A DNA stretch of 59,161 nucleotides from an uncultured Eubacteriales bacterium (GTDB lineage: Bacteria; Bacillota; Clostridia; Lachnospirales; Lachnospiraceae): the NCBI GenBank assembly GCA_900319355.1, contig ONOC01000002.1, positions 1 through 59,161 on the forward strand. Reading direction: 5' to 3'. Below, one piece after another: positions 18,374-26,754 of the stretch. Every line of letters begins with the position of its first letter. Position 1 is the first letter of the stretch. The translations under genes were made by a program, and so were the position numbers. Under the pieces are notes generated by a model. That model saw only the letters and a list, made by a program, of their open reading frames with translations. It had not been told where the DNA came from and ran no database searches.

Positions 18374-19213
18374 TCACCCCGGGAACGGTTTCAGTTCTCC
18401 TCCGGACAGCGTAACCATGCTTCCCTCATCGATCCCGAGCCTGTACAGCATTCTGTCGGGTGCGGTGACGGCGCGCTGCACGCCCTTTCCGTCATCAAGG
18501 ATCACCCGGACCTGAACTTCCGCCTGATCCGGCAGCTCCTCGCAGCCGTAGTCCGCCTCCTCGATCCTCACAACCTTCCACACAGGGAGGCTGTCTCCTT
18601 CTTTTTCCGGTGTGCCGTTCTGTTCTGACGCCGCATGGCCGAGATATGATGCCGTCTCCCGCATGACCTGCCTCAGAATATCAATATCACGCATCACATC
18701 CCCCGTTTCCAGCGAATGGTTTGCCTGATCGATCTCCGTCAGCGGAACACGGCATCTGCGGCACCCTTCCTCCACGGTCCTGTCATCGACCCAGGGATCC
18801 TTCGTGCCGTGAAAGGCGATGCCGCTGTCCTCCGCCATGAATTCAAAAGTACCGGCAACCGGCGTGTAATACACATGGCGGTAATTCAGTTTCCGGCCGG
18901 TATCTGCTGTCCGGTGATGTGCTTCATAGGCAGCTGCCGCCGCAGTTCCGATACTCTTGGATATGAACAGGATCTCATCGCAGGAAGAAAGCCCGTGAAA
19001 ATCCAGCTGTTCCTCCATCTGCTCATAAGCCTTCTCAAACACCTCCCGCATTTTCTTTTCGTCACCGATCAGATTTTTCTTGCCGCCCAGATGACGGAAG
19101 GAGAGCTTCACCACATCATATCCTTCCGCCGCCGCAAGTTTCCCCGCGAAGTGAAGAAGCGGCCTGTCACACGTATAGCCGATGCCCGGCACAAGAACCG
19201 CTGTTTTTTTCAT
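18374..19213 (-). CDS. Alpha/beta hydrolase-like protein with C-terminal extension
   Basis: A 279-residue protein. The first 200 residues or so look like an alpha/beta hydrolase: oxyanion-side motif LVPGIGYTCDRPLLH, nucleophile elbow FISKSIGTAAAAAYE with Ser in S-K-S-I-G, acid region FHGTKDPWVDD, and a catalytic-type His in QANHSLE. The last 80 residues (from SLPVWKVVRIEEADYG) form a separate small domain I do not recognise. The substrate is unknown. The start at 19213 is chosen over an upstream start at 19327 because it begins the conserved fold, has a purine-rich site, and the longer frame would run through the uraA terminator. Confidence 0.7.
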   Translation of the reverse strand: MKKTAVLVPGIGYTCDRPLLHFAGKLAAAEGYDVVKLSFRHLGGKKNLIGDEKKMREVFEKAYEQMEEQLDFHGLSSCDEILFISKSIGTAAAAAYEAHHRTADTGRKLNYRHVYYTPVAGTFEFMAEDSGIAFHGTKDPWVDDRTVEEGCRRCRVPLTEIDQANHSLETGDVMRDIDILRQVMRETASYLGHAASEQNGTPEKEGDSLPVWKVVRIEEADYGCEELPDQAEVQVRVILDDGKGVQRAVTAPDRMLYRLGIDEGSMVTLSGGELKPFPG

Positions 19214-19245
19214 CTGTATCCCGTCCCTTCCTCCGTGAAACCTGT

Positions 19246-19298
19246 AAGAAAAGCCGCCCGGATCATCGGGAGACAACGCTGTCTCCTGTCCGGACGGC
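19246..19298 (-). terminator. Intrinsic terminator after the nucleobase permease
   Basis: A long hairpin with outer arms GCCGTCCGGA and TCCGGGCGGC and inner arms GGAGACA and TGTCTCC is followed on the minus strand by TTTTCTT. It lies 48 bases after the permease stop and just upstream of the hydrolase gene. Confidence 0.85.
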
Positions 19299-19345
19299 CA
19301 TGGCTGATTTTTCCAGCCTCTTATCATTCGTGTTCGTCTCTGATG

Positions 19346-20764
19346 TCAGAAGATTTTGCCTTCATCATCAGATTCGTATTTCTTTTCTGCTTCCTGCTGC
19401 TCCTCCATCGGGCTTCTGCCCCTGCGGAGCACAATATTAACAATGATACCGACAATCAGTGCCGTTGCGATCGAGGAGATCTGCACAGCGCCGAAGTTCA
19501 GAACCAGTCCGCCGATGCCGAGCACGAGAACCGCGCTGACAACGAACAGGTTGCGGTTGTCGTTCAGGTCTACCGTCTGAATCATGCGAAGTCCGGAAAC
19601 GGCGATGAAACCGTACAGGGCGATGCAGATTCCGCCGATGACACAGGTGGGAATCGTGTTGACGAAGGCCACGAACGGCGTGAAGAAGCTCATCAGCAGG
19701 CAGAGGATCGACGTCAGGATGATCGTGGAAACTGATGCATCACCCGTGATGGCCACGCAGCCGATGGCCTCGCCATAGGAGGTATTCGGGCAGCCGCCGA
19801 AGAATGATCCTGCAATGGAGCCGAGTCCGTCGCCGAGCAGGGTGCGGTGAAGTCCCGGGTCCCGGATCAGATCGCGTCCGATAATGGAGCCGAGGTTCTC
19901 ATGATCCGCGATATGCTCCGCAAAAACAACCAGTGCCACCGGTGCAAACAGAAGCAGCACATTCAGAACGCCTGTAGAGCCCATGTATTTCGTACCGTCG
20001 CGGAACATGCCGAAAAAAGTGAAATCAGGCACGCTCAGGAAACTGTTCAGCGTCAGCGGAGCGAAATTCTCAACCAGCGGCGTGTAATCGATGATTTTCA
20101 GATAATCAATGCCGGTCGCCCAGCCGATGGCCGTGAACACCGAACCCAGGGCATAGCCCGCAAGAATACCGATGATGAACGGGATCATGCGGACACCTTT
20201 ACCGCCCTTCACGGATGCGACAATGGTGACAATGAAAGCGACAAGTCCCGTCAGGATGGAAATCAGATTATAGGTCCCCGTCGTATCGGACTGCAGGTTG
20301 CTGACAGCTGAAGTGCAAAGAGACAGTCCGATCAGCGCAACGGTCGGTCCGATGATGACCGGAGGCATCAGTCTGTCAACCCATTTCGTTCCCGCCGCGC
20401 GGATGATCAGTGCCAGAATGACATAAACCGCACCGGCAAAAACCGCGCCGAGAAAAATCCCGAAGTAGCCGAAGCTGGCTGCTCCGATCAGAGGGCTGAT
20501 AAACGCGAAAGAGCTTCCCAGAAAGATCGGGCTCCTCCTCCTTGTGCAGAGCACATAAACGAGCGTTCCTACACCCGCACCGAACAGTGCCGCAGGCTGG
20601 CTCATCGTCACAGACGTTGCGCCGGCCGTTCCCGAATTGACGAGCGTCGGCACCAGCAGCGTCGCAGCGATGATCGCGAGAAGCTGCTGAAAAGCATACA
20701 CCAGATTTTTACCAAAAGGCGGTGTCTCTTCAACGTCGTACACAAGGTTATTTTTCCTGCTCAT
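19346..20764 (-). CDS. Nucleobase:cation symporter-2 family permease (uracil/xanthine)
   Basis: An integral membrane transporter of the NCS2/UraA type that takes up uracil, xanthine or related bases. The 472-residue protein has about 12-14 hydrophobic segments. Family motifs include the N-terminal FGKNLVYAFQQLLAIIAATLLVPTL, FGAGVGTLVYVLCTRRRSPIFLGSSFAF, and FGGCPNTSYGEAIGCVAITGDAS, which carries substrate-binding residues. The start at 20764 is set by GGAGGAAACGAGA. Which base it moves cannot be read from sequence alone. It is a single gene followed by a strong terminator. Confidence 0.88.
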   Translation of the reverse strand: MSRKNNLVYDVEETPPFGKNLVYAFQQLLAIIAATLLVPTLVNSGTAGATSVTMSQPAALFGAGVGTLVYVLCTRRRSPIFLGSSFAFISPLIGAASFGYFGIFLGAVFAGAVYVILALIIRAAGTKWVDRLMPPVIIGPTVALIGLSLCTSAVSNLQSDTTGTYNLISILTGLVAFIVTIVASVKGGKGVRMIPFIIGILAGYALGSVFTAIGWATGIDYLKIIDYTPLVENFAPLTLNSFLSVPDFTFFGMFRDGTKYMGSTGVLNVLLLFAPVALVVFAEHIADHENLGSIIGRDLIRDPGLHRTLLGDGLGSIAGSFFGGCPNTSYGEAIGCVAITGDASVSTIILTSILCLLMSFFTPFVAFVNTIPTCVIGGICIALYGFIAVSGLRMIQTVDLNDNRNLFVVSAVLVLGIGGLVLNFGAVQISSIATALIVGIIVNIVLRRGRSPMEEQQEAEKKYESDDEGKIF

Positions 20765-20930
20765 TCTCGTTTCCTCCTCATTCTCTGTTCCCATACATCT
20801 TTTTATTCAGCCGTCGTCACACCGGCCGTGCTTAAAGCCGTCATCACACCGGCAGTTCCCGTCATACGCGGAAGCCGCGTTTATATTAACTCAGTATGGT
20901 ACACCGGCGCAAGAAAGAATATCAGAAGTC

Positions 20931-21692
20931 TCACACAAATTTCCTGATGCTGAAGACGAGGTTTCCCTTCTTTGTGGAACGGACAGTGCCGCCGCAGACC
21001 GCCTTGCCCCAGCCGCGGATGGAAAGCGTGTCATTTTCCGAAAGTTTTCTGCTGTTGTCCGTCACGCAGAGCCCGTTGATAAAGACCTTCTCCGAACGGA
21101 AAAGTTCCACCACTTTCGATCGCGCCAGATTCGTCAGCTTCGCCGTCACCGCGTCCGCGCGTTCAGACGGCACGATCAGCTCTATTTCCTGAAAATGCGG
21201 TCCCGCATCGGGCGGCAGGGAATCCGCTCTGGTGACACGCACATGCGTGTGGCGAACCTCATCCAGATTCTGCATGATAAAATCTGCCATCCTCGACGCG
21301 GCAAAAATCCACGCGTTCTTCCCGCTGATCCTGATATCGCCGATGGTGTCCCGGTCAATGTTCAGTCCCATGAGACTGCCCAGATAATCCCGGTGGGAAA
21401 GCTCCTCGCCGAACTTCCCGATCACCGGTGAGATCTGAAGCAGCGTGATCGGAAACTCCTCAGTCCAGCCGAAGTCCTTTTCTGAACCAAAACGGGCCAT
21501 GCGGCGTTCAGCGCCCTCAAATCCGCCATACAGCGTGACATAGCTGCCGTCGATTTTTCCGCTTCTGACAAGCAGAAGCAGTGCCGATATCTCCGCCTCG
21601 CCCAGAAAATCCGTGAAGCAGTACCTTGTCTCCATGAAAGAGCGCTGATACAGATCGAGAAATCTGCGGGCTGATTTTTCTGTTTCATCCAT
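20931..21692 (-). CDS. ylmH: YlmH family RNA-binding protein (S4 domain)
   Basis: A 253-residue protein with the YlmH layout: an N-terminal domain (residues 1-75, LGEAEISALLLLVRSGKIDGSYVTLYGGFEGAERRMARFG), a middle domain with LSHRDYLGSLMGLNIDRDTIGDI, and a C-terminal S4 RNA-binding domain (LARSKVVELFRSEKVFINGLCVTDNSRKLSENDTLSIRGWGK). YlmH proteins are linked to ribosome rescue and to cell-division gene clusters in Gram-positive bacteria. Here it stands apart from divIVA-type neighbours. The downstream YcxB-like gene starts upstream on the same strand, so the two may be co-transcribed. Confidence 0.92.
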   Translation of the reverse strand: MDETEKSARRFLDLYQRSFMETRYCFTDFLGEAEISALLLLVRSGKIDGSYVTLYGGFEGAERRMARFGSEKDFGWTEEFPITLLQISPVIGKFGEELSHRDYLGSLMGLNIDRDTIGDIRISGKNAWIFAASRMADFIMQNLDEVRHTHVRVTRADSLPPDAGPHFQEIELIVPSERADAVTAKLTNLARSKVVELFRSEKVFINGLCVTDNSRKLSENDTLSIRGWGKAVCGGTVRSTKKGNLVFSIRKFV

Positions 21693-21712
21693 TTCTGATA
21701 CCCCGGTTCATT

Positions 21713-22219
21713 TCATTTCTTCCTGTCAGCCGTCAGCAGATCAGCAAAGGCTTTAAATGCCTCCGGCGTGCCTGCTTCAAACGAATCCCTGCGGAGCGCC
21801 AGTGTCATCTGCCCTTTAAGAAAGAGAACAAACATATTCTTCGTCTCCTGGCAGCGGATAATATCGGTGACCGGCACTTTCTTCTTCGTGTTGCTGACCG
21901 TTGTGTGAATCCACTCGTCATCGATCTCGATCTTCAGCCAGGGCGCATCCGTCCTGAAAGTGTTCGCGATGTTCTTTCTCTCCACCGCAATCGACTGTGT
22001 CATCTGCACATAAAGTGAGATAAAACCGATCACGCCGATCAGCGCCGGAATCAGAAACAGGACGGTCTCGAAGACCGGACTCAGCACACAGAAAAAAGCG
22101 ACCATAACGCCGAGGGCCACGAAGGCCTTCCGGTTCTTCCATTTCCAGTAGGCGCCCATGGCTTCCTTCGCAGTGGCTTTGTCGTACCTGTATCGATTCA
22201 CAAAATGATGCTGTTCCAT
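21713..22219 (-). CDS. YcxB-like membrane protein
   Basis: A 168-residue protein with two adjacent transmembrane segments at roughly residues 35-75 (KAFVALGVMVAFFCVLSPVFETVLFLIPALIGVIGFISLYV). A PH-like C-terminal region follows (WLKIEIDDEWIHTTVSNTKKKVPVTDIIRCQETKNMFVLFLKGQMTLALRRDSFEAG). This matches the YcxB-like C-terminal domain family, whose function is unknown. The start at 22219 follows GGGAGGAAAGGG; the longer open frame runs into the tRNA and is rejected. It lies 20 bases upstream of ylmH. Confidence 0.8.
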   Translation of the reverse strand: MEQHHFVNRYRYDKATAKEAMGAYWKWKNRKAFVALGVMVAFFCVLSPVFETVLFLIPALIGVIGFISLYVQMTQSIAVERKNIANTFRTDAPWLKIEIDDEWIHTTVSNTKKKVPVTDIIRCQETKNMFVLFLKGQMTLALRRDSFEAGTPEAFKAFADLLTADRKK

Positions 22220-22299
22220 CCCTTTCCTCCCGGTCTGTGACTTTCCTGACAGAATCCCGTACTTTTCATGCGTCGGATGATTTTCTGAAAGTACAGCAG

Positions 22300-22331
22300 A
22301 AGCGCCGGAAAGAATCAGCTTTCCGGCGCTT
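22300..22331 (-). terminator. 13-bp hairpin downstream of tRNA-Ala
   Basis: Perfect 13-bp arms AAGCGCCGGAAAG and CTTTCCGGCGCTT lie just after the tRNA on the minus strand. The following bases (CTGCTGTACTTTC) are not a T-tract. It may terminate or process the ispE-tRNA transcript. Confidence 0.5.
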
Positions 22332-22343
22332 CCCTGTGCTGTC

Positions 22344-22416
22344 TGGAGCATATCGGATTCGAACCGACGACCTCCACAATGCGAATGTGGCGCGCTCCCA
22401 ACTGCGCTAATGCCCC
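22344..22416 (-). tRNA. tRNA-Ala (anticodon CGC)
   Basis: A 73-nt cloverleaf on the minus strand. The acceptor is GGGGCAT with ATGCTCC, including the G3-U70 wobble that identifies alanine tRNA. The D stem is GCGC/GCGC, the anticodon stem CCACA/TGTGG with loop TTCGCAT (anticodon CGC), and the T arm GTCGG-TTCGAAT-CCGAT. The discriminator base is A. The 3' CCA is not encoded, since GAC follows. It lies 54 bases after the ispE stop. Confidence 0.95.
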
Positions 22417-22470
22417 CTGCCAACGACGCAATCATTCTACCGCAGTAAAGCGCTTCCTGCAAGTCCTTTT

Positions 22471-23331
22471 TCAGTTCAGGACATCCGGGCATGTCACGAA
22501 AACATCTTTCGCCATGCCTCCCTCTCTGACGGTCTCCGCCGCGCGTGCCGCCTGCGCTTCGTCAGAAAAAATCCCGAAAACCGTCGCCCCGCTGCCGCTC
22601 ATCAGCGTACCTTCCGCCCCTGCGCGATCCAGCCCGCGCCTTATGGCGGTGATCACCGGTGCATCCGCCGCCGTGACCGGTTCCAGTACATTTCCCAGGG
22701 TTCGTACGACACCTGCCAGATCCCCTCTGCGGATGGCATCCGCCTGGGCGTCAACATCGGGATGCACAACAGAAGTACAGCTGTCCAGTTTCCGGTACAC
22801 CACGCCCGTCGGGACATCCACGTCGGGTCTTGCCAGAACGATATGGCACGGCGGCATCGCCGGAAGTGCCGTCAGCTTCTCTCCGATGCCCTCCGCGAGC
22901 GCCGTACCGCCCATGACACAGTACGGCACATCCGCCCCGATCCGCACACCGCGCGCACACAGCTCATCATCAGAGAATCCCAGATGAAACAGCTCGTTTA
23001 CCGCGTGAAGCGCCGCCGCGGCATCACTGCTCCCGCCGCCGAGACCGGCCGCATGAGGGATTCTCTTTTCCAGGACGATTCTCACACCCTGCTGCACTTT
23101 TTTCTCTTTCATCAGCATATCACAGGCCTGCCATACAAGGTTCCGGCTGTCGCAGGGCACCCCGGGTTCCCGGCAGATCAGCTCAATACCCGGAGTATCC
23201 GTCTCTGTCACGCGGAGCGTATCCCACAGACTTACCATCTGCATGATCATCCGGACCTCATGATATCCGTCACTTCTCTTCCCCGTCACATCAAGACTGA
23301 GGTTAATTTTAGCGTACGCTCTCTTCTCCAT
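22471..23331 (-). CDS. ispE: 4-diphosphocytidyl-2-C-methyl-D-erythritol kinase IspE
   Basis: GHMP-family kinase of the non-mevalonate isoprenoid pathway, phosphorylating CDP-methylerythritol. The N-terminus AYAKINLSLDVTGKRSDGYHEVRMIMQ, the ATP-binding glycine motif PHAAGLGGGSSDAAAAL near residue 95, and the C-terminal LMSGSGATVFGIF near 250 are the three GHMP motifs. The length of 286 residues is typical. An AGGAG site precedes the ATG at 23331. It is followed by tRNA-Ala. Confidence 0.96.
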   Translation of the reverse strand: MEKRAYAKINLSLDVTGKRSDGYHEVRMIMQMVSLWDTLRVTETDTPGIELICREPGVPCDSRNLVWQACDMLMKEKKVQQGVRIVLEKRIPHAAGLGGGSSDAAAALHAVNELFHLGFSDDELCARGVRIGADVPYCVMGGTALAEGIGEKLTALPAMPPCHIVLARPDVDVPTGVVYRKLDSCTSVVHPDVDAQADAIRRGDLAGVVRTLGNVLEPVTAADAPVITAIRRGLDRAGAEGTLMSGSGATVFGIFSDEAQAARAAETVREGGMAKDVFVTCPDVLN

Positions 23332-23383
23332 TTCACATCTCCTGTCTCCCGTTTTATATCGATCTGACCTGTATGTCGCTGCC

Positions 23384-23487
23384 GGCCGTCGGATGCCGTC
23401 ACCCTCTGAGCAGCTTCACAGAGCCGGTGTACCTCCCGGTCAGTCAGGTGTTACTGTCCGCTCTTTGCCGGCCACTGTCCCACATGG
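23384..23487. repeat. Dispersed intergenic repeat, copy 2
   Basis: The block starting GGCCGTCGGATGCCG at 23384 (about 44 bases, ending GAGCCGG) matches 18287-18329 with a few differences. It is followed by TTACTGTCCGCTCTTTGCC and GAGACTTCCGGCCCC, which match blocks of copy 1 but in permuted order. Confidence 0.75.
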
Positions 23488-23604
23488 AGACTTCCGGCCC
23501 CGACACGCTCCCGCCTGTCCCCGGCCCGGGCGTCTCCGTGTGTTCCGCGGCTCTTGCGGATGTCTGAACTGTGACAGTCAGGTACCATGTTTCTGTACCG
23601 TGCA

Positions 23605-23633
23605 TTGCAAACCCGTTCCCGAATCAGTATAAT
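23605..23633 (+). promoter_or_regulatory. Sigma-A-type promoter for plsC
   Basis: TTGCAA at 23605-23610 and TATAAT at 23628-23633 are separated by 17 bases. The plsC ATG follows 66 bases later. No other plus-strand gene lies nearby. Confidence 0.65.
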
Positions 23634-23699
23634 GAAACAAAGCAGGCGCCGCCGGTTTTTTCCAGCGCGCGGCCGCAAATATATCATTCGGAGACTGTC

Positions 23700-24440
23700 A
23701 TGTTTCGATCACTCATCGGTATTCTTTTTGCTGTTCTTTATCTGATTCTCACGCTTCCCGTCCTCGGCATCCTGGAACTCACAGGGCTGAAGAATCCCGA
23801 AGCCCGTGACCGGGCGGCGGAAGCGATGATCCGCTGGTCATTCGGTGTCCTGCTCGGCATTGCCGGCACCAGAATCACCGTCAGGGGACTGGACAACATC
23901 CCGGACGAGCCGGTTCTGTTCGTCGGAAATCACCGCAGCATCTGGGACATCATCATGACCTATTATTACATGAAACGTCCCTGTGGCTACATTGCAAAAA
24001 TCTCCATGAAGAAAATCCCCGTTTTCAGCATCTGGATGAACCTGATCGGCTGCCTCTTCCTTGACCGCAGCGATCTGCGCTCCGGCATGCAGATGATGCT
24101 GGATGCCATAAACAAAATCAAAGGCGGCCACAGCATGTACATCTTCGCGGAGGGCACACGGAACAAAGCGAAAGAAGACCTGCCGCTCCTGGAGTTCCAC
24201 GAAGGCAGTTTCAAAATCGCAGTCAAGAGCGGATGCAAAATCGTTCCCGTGGCCATCAATAATTCCCAGAATATCATGGAGGCCCACAATCCCTGGCTGA
24301 AGGCCGTTCCCGTTGTCGTTGAGTTTCTCCCTCCGATCGATCCCTCGACGTTCGACAGAGAAGGAAAGAAACATCTCGGCGCCTATACGAGAGACCGCAT
24401 CACGGAGGCCATGGAAAGAAACGCGGCGCTGCTGCACTGA
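23700..24440 (+). CDS. plsC: 1-acyl-sn-glycerol-3-phosphate acyltransferase (PlsC family)
   Basis: Transfers an acyl chain to lysophosphatidic acid at the membrane in phospholipid synthesis. The 246-residue protein has an N-terminal transmembrane segment (residues 2-24). The acyltransferase motifs are VGNHRSIWDI (NHX4D, near residue 79), FLDRSDLRSGMQMM, FAEGTRNK (near 157) and IVPVAINNS (near 184). The start at 23700 is preferred over an upstream in-frame start at 23571, because the promoter lies between them and the hydrophobic N-terminus begins here. It is one of few plus-strand genes and ends at a bidirectional terminator. Confidence 0.93.
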   Translation: MFRSLIGILFAVLYLILTLPVLGILELTGLKNPEARDRAAEAMIRWSFGVLLGIAGTRITVRGLDNIPDEPVLFVGNHRSIWDIIMTYYYMKRPCGYIAKISMKKIPVFSIWMNLIGCLFLDRSDLRSGMQMMLDAINKIKGGHSMYIFAEGTRNKAKEDLPLLEFHEGSFKIAVKSGCKIVPVAINNSQNIMEAHNPWLKAVPVVVEFLPPIDPSTFDREGKKHLGAYTRDRITEAMERNAALLH

Positions 24441-24536
24441 ACCGCCGTTTCCATTTTCCGCCCTCCCGCTGATTTTTCAGCCGGGCAGAAACCGGATCAG
24501 AAACTGACAGCCCGTCATACACCCGATATATCAGAA

Positions 24537-24566
24537 AACCGGCAGACGTATCACCGCCTGCCGGTT
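24537..24566. terminator. Bidirectional terminator between plsC and the GDPD-like gene
   Basis: AACCGGCAG and CTGCCGGTT arms with a 12-base loop. The plus-strand side continues ATTTTTAT and the minus-strand side TTTTCTG. It serves two convergent genes. Confidence 0.85.
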
Positions 24567-24583
24567 ATTTTTATGGTTCTGTA

Positions 24584-25414
24584 TTATGGTTCAATATATT
24601 CGAACACCACGGAGGCTCCGCTGGTCTTTGCCGACTCGTAATCCTCAAGCGATCTGACGGTTCCTCTGACCACCGGCACCCTGTATACCGCTCTGCAGAG
24701 CCCGAGGCTCACGTTCGTCTGGCTGACAGGGGCTGCGATATAATCCGGTGCCGTCAGGAAATCCAGCAGCAGACTGCTCGTCAGAAAATCACACACACGG
24801 CTCATGAAAGAAGTGCCGCTGCGGTACGTGAAATCCGTCTGCTGTCCTCTCACGTATTCCGCTCTCTGCTTTCTGAACCAGCGGAGAACTCTCGCATCCA
24901 TGGATTCAATGGCAAATACGCCCTCGTACTCATCAACGATCTCGCAGACTTCATCGCAGAGTCCGTCATAGTTCCCGTCTTCCACTTCCAGCTCCAGGAT
25001 CACCGGCACCTGTCCGTCGACAATCTTCAGTGCCTCACTGAGTGTCAGGATCTCCTCGTCTGTCCCCGAAAGCTTCAGTGCCTTCAGTTCTTCCACCGTC
25101 GAATTCTCAACGGAGCCGCTCGCACCCGTCAGGCGCTCCAGACGCGTATCCGCAAAAATCACCGGCACGCCGTCACGGGTCATCCTGACATCCATTCTGA
25201 TGCCATAGCCATGATCGATCGCGTTCCGGAAGGCTGTTCCGCTGTTCTCAGGAACCTTCGGGTCACTGCCCGTAAAACCTCTGTTCGCATAATCATAGCG
25301 GCGCAGGTCCGACAGATCCGGTTTGTTGAAAAGTCTCGGCATCACGGCTGCTGTCCATGCGGCTGCCGCTGTCACAATGGCACCGAGGATTTTTTTCGCT
25401 CCCTTATTGCCCAT
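24584..25414 (-). CDS. GDPD-like membrane-anchored protein lacking catalytic residues
   Basis: A 276-residue protein with an N-terminal hydrophobic anchor (residues 8-26) and a glycerophosphodiester phosphodiesterase fold: YANRGFTGSDPKVPENSGTAFRNAIDHGYGIRMDVRMTRDGVPVIFADTRLERLTG. Active GDPD enzymes have HRG, E-x-D and HD at these places. Here they read NRG (Asn44), R-M-D (Arg73 for Glu) and AD (Ala88 for His). The PENS motif, DG-PV spacing and VILELEVEDG remain. The fold is therefore clear but hydrolase activity is unlikely. It may be a binding or scaffold protein. A strong AGGAGG site precedes the ATG, so it looks expressed. It is a single gene with terminator downstream. Confidence 0.82.
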   Translation of the reverse strand: MGNKGAKKILGAIVTAAAAWTAAVMPRLFNKPDLSDLRRYDYANRGFTGSDPKVPENSGTAFRNAIDHGYGIRMDVRMTRDGVPVIFADTRLERLTGASGSVENSTVEELKALKLSGTDEEILTLSEALKIVDGQVPVILELEVEDGNYDGLCDEVCEIVDEYEGVFAIESMDARVLRWFRKQRAEYVRGQQTDFTYRSGTSFMSRVCDFLTSSLLLDFLTAPDYIAAPVSQTNVSLGLCRAVYRVPVVRGTVRSLEDYESAKTSGASVVFEYIEP

Positions 25415-25577
25415 AAAACGACCTCCTGTATAAAAAAGAAATCAAGAAGTTTCCTTATCTGACGACATTTTATACATCTGATTATAACACGGCCGCATCG
25501 GCAAGGGAACCGCGGATTTTCAGACTTTCCGGGCGTATGGCAGTACCTGTACACAGGCAGTGCGGAAAACAGCTGTC

Positions 25578-26669
25578 TCAGAGTACGATCATATTTTTAT
25601 CAGAATGATTCAGTACTTCGCACTCGCCTTTATCGTTGACCATGACGACATCTTCAATGCGGATGCCGAAATCACCCGTCATGTAAATACCCGGTTCAAT
25701 GGAAAACGCCATGCCCGGCTCCAGCTTTCTGCGGTCAGACTGCTTGATCTCCGGCTGCTCGTGAATCGTATAGCCGACGCCGTGGCCTAGCCTGTTGATC
25801 AGCGTATGCGCATAACCCTTCTCGTCCAGCACCTCCCGTGCCTTCCTGTCGAGATCCGGTATCCATGCGCCCGGCTTCACCATAGCCTCAGCTGCCAGAT
25901 TGGCGCGGAGCACAAGGTCATAGGCCTCCCGGATCCTTTCCTCCGGCTCTCCGATAAATACCGTCCTGGTCATATCGGAATACAGGCCGTTGTACGTGCA
26001 TCCATAATCCATGAGAACGATATCTCTGTCGCCTGCCACGCCTTTATTGTCGATATAATGCGGGTAGCTGGCATTGGCACCGATGCCGACGATGCACTCC
26101 GGCGATCTGCCGCCGAGCTCCGCCATGCGCGTGAGCAGAAAATCCTGCAGCTCTGCCTCGGTCACGCCGGGATGAATCTTCGGAAGGATTTCCGTAAAAA
26201 CTCTGTCCGTGATCGCAGCAGAGTCGCGGAGTGCCTGCATCTCTTCCGGCGTCTTGTGAATGCGGATCTCCTCGATCAGCGCCTTGGCACTCCGGAAACG
26301 GATGTTCATGGCATCCGCGAGATCCAGCACATTAAAGGCCTGCGCCGAGGCATTCACGCCCACCGTTGCGCCTTCCAGTCCCTGTTCCTTAAAAATCCTG
26401 CTGACGACATCCGTCATGTCATCGTTGTCAAACCAGGTGTAAATGGCGATGTCATCCGGCAGATACTCCCGCATCTGTCCCTCATAGAGCAGATTGCAGA
26501 AGTAGAACATTTTTCCGTCCGCTTTGATGACCATGCCCTGAAAGCGCTCACACATCATAGGACTCGCGCCGAACAGAAACTGCAGTTCCTCGCCGGGCTG
26601 GATCAGCACCGCATCAAACCCGGCCTCCGGCATCATCCGGATCAGACGGTCCACATATTCTTTTCTCAT
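25578..26669 (-). CDS. M24 family Xaa-Pro peptidase (paralogue 2)
   Basis: A 363-residue creatinase/prolidase-type metallopeptidase, predicted to cut the bond before proline in small peptides. The N-terminal creatinase-like domain spans residues 1-130. Catalytic-domain metal ligands appear in DIVLMDYGCTYNGLYSDMTRT (two Asp), LGHGVGYTIHEQPEI (His), FSIEPGIYM (Glu) and GIRIEDVVMV (Glu). All are intact. It lies 85 bases downstream of a paralogue on the same strand. Both follow the opp peptide-transport operon, suggesting use of imported proline-rich peptides. Whether it is a dipeptidase or an aminopeptidase cannot be told. Confidence 0.92.
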   Translation of the reverse strand: MRKEYVDRLIRMMPEAGFDAVLIQPGEELQFLFGASPMMCERFQGMVIKADGKMFYFCNLLYEGQMREYLPDDIAIYTWFDNDDMTDVVSRIFKEQGLEGATVGVNASAQAFNVLDLADAMNIRFRSAKALIEEIRIHKTPEEMQALRDSAAITDRVFTEILPKIHPGVTEAELQDFLLTRMAELGGRSPECIVGIGANASYPHYIDNKGVAGDRDIVLMDYGCTYNGLYSDMTRTVFIGEPEERIREAYDLVLRANLAAEAMVKPGAWIPDLDRKAREVLDEKGYAHTLINRLGHGVGYTIHEQPEIKQSDRRKLEPGMAFSIEPGIYMTGDFGIRIEDVVMVNDKGECEVLNHSDKNMIVL

Positions 26670-26707
26670 CAGACTGTACTCCTTTTACAATACAGTTCAG
26701 ACGTACG

Positions 26708-26752
26708 CCAGAGCCACGGAACACATGGCTGGCAAAGAGTGAACAGTAACCC
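26708..26752. repeat. Dispersed intergenic repeat, copy 3 (inverted)
   Basis: Read on the minus strand this is GGGTTACTGTTCACTCTTTG followed by CCAGCCATGTGTTCCGTGG. It matches the TTACTG block of the copies at 18216 and 23448. It fills most of the gap between the two M24 peptidase genes. Confidence 0.65.
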
Positions 26753-26754
26753 TT

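Larger units (their letters stand above)
23332..23699. other. 368-bp intergenic region between ispE and plsC
   Basis: No convincing gene is present. The region holds a second copy of the dispersed repeat (about 23384-23487) and a plus-strand promoter for plsC (23605-23633). The ispE and plsC genes diverge from it. Confidence 0.7.
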
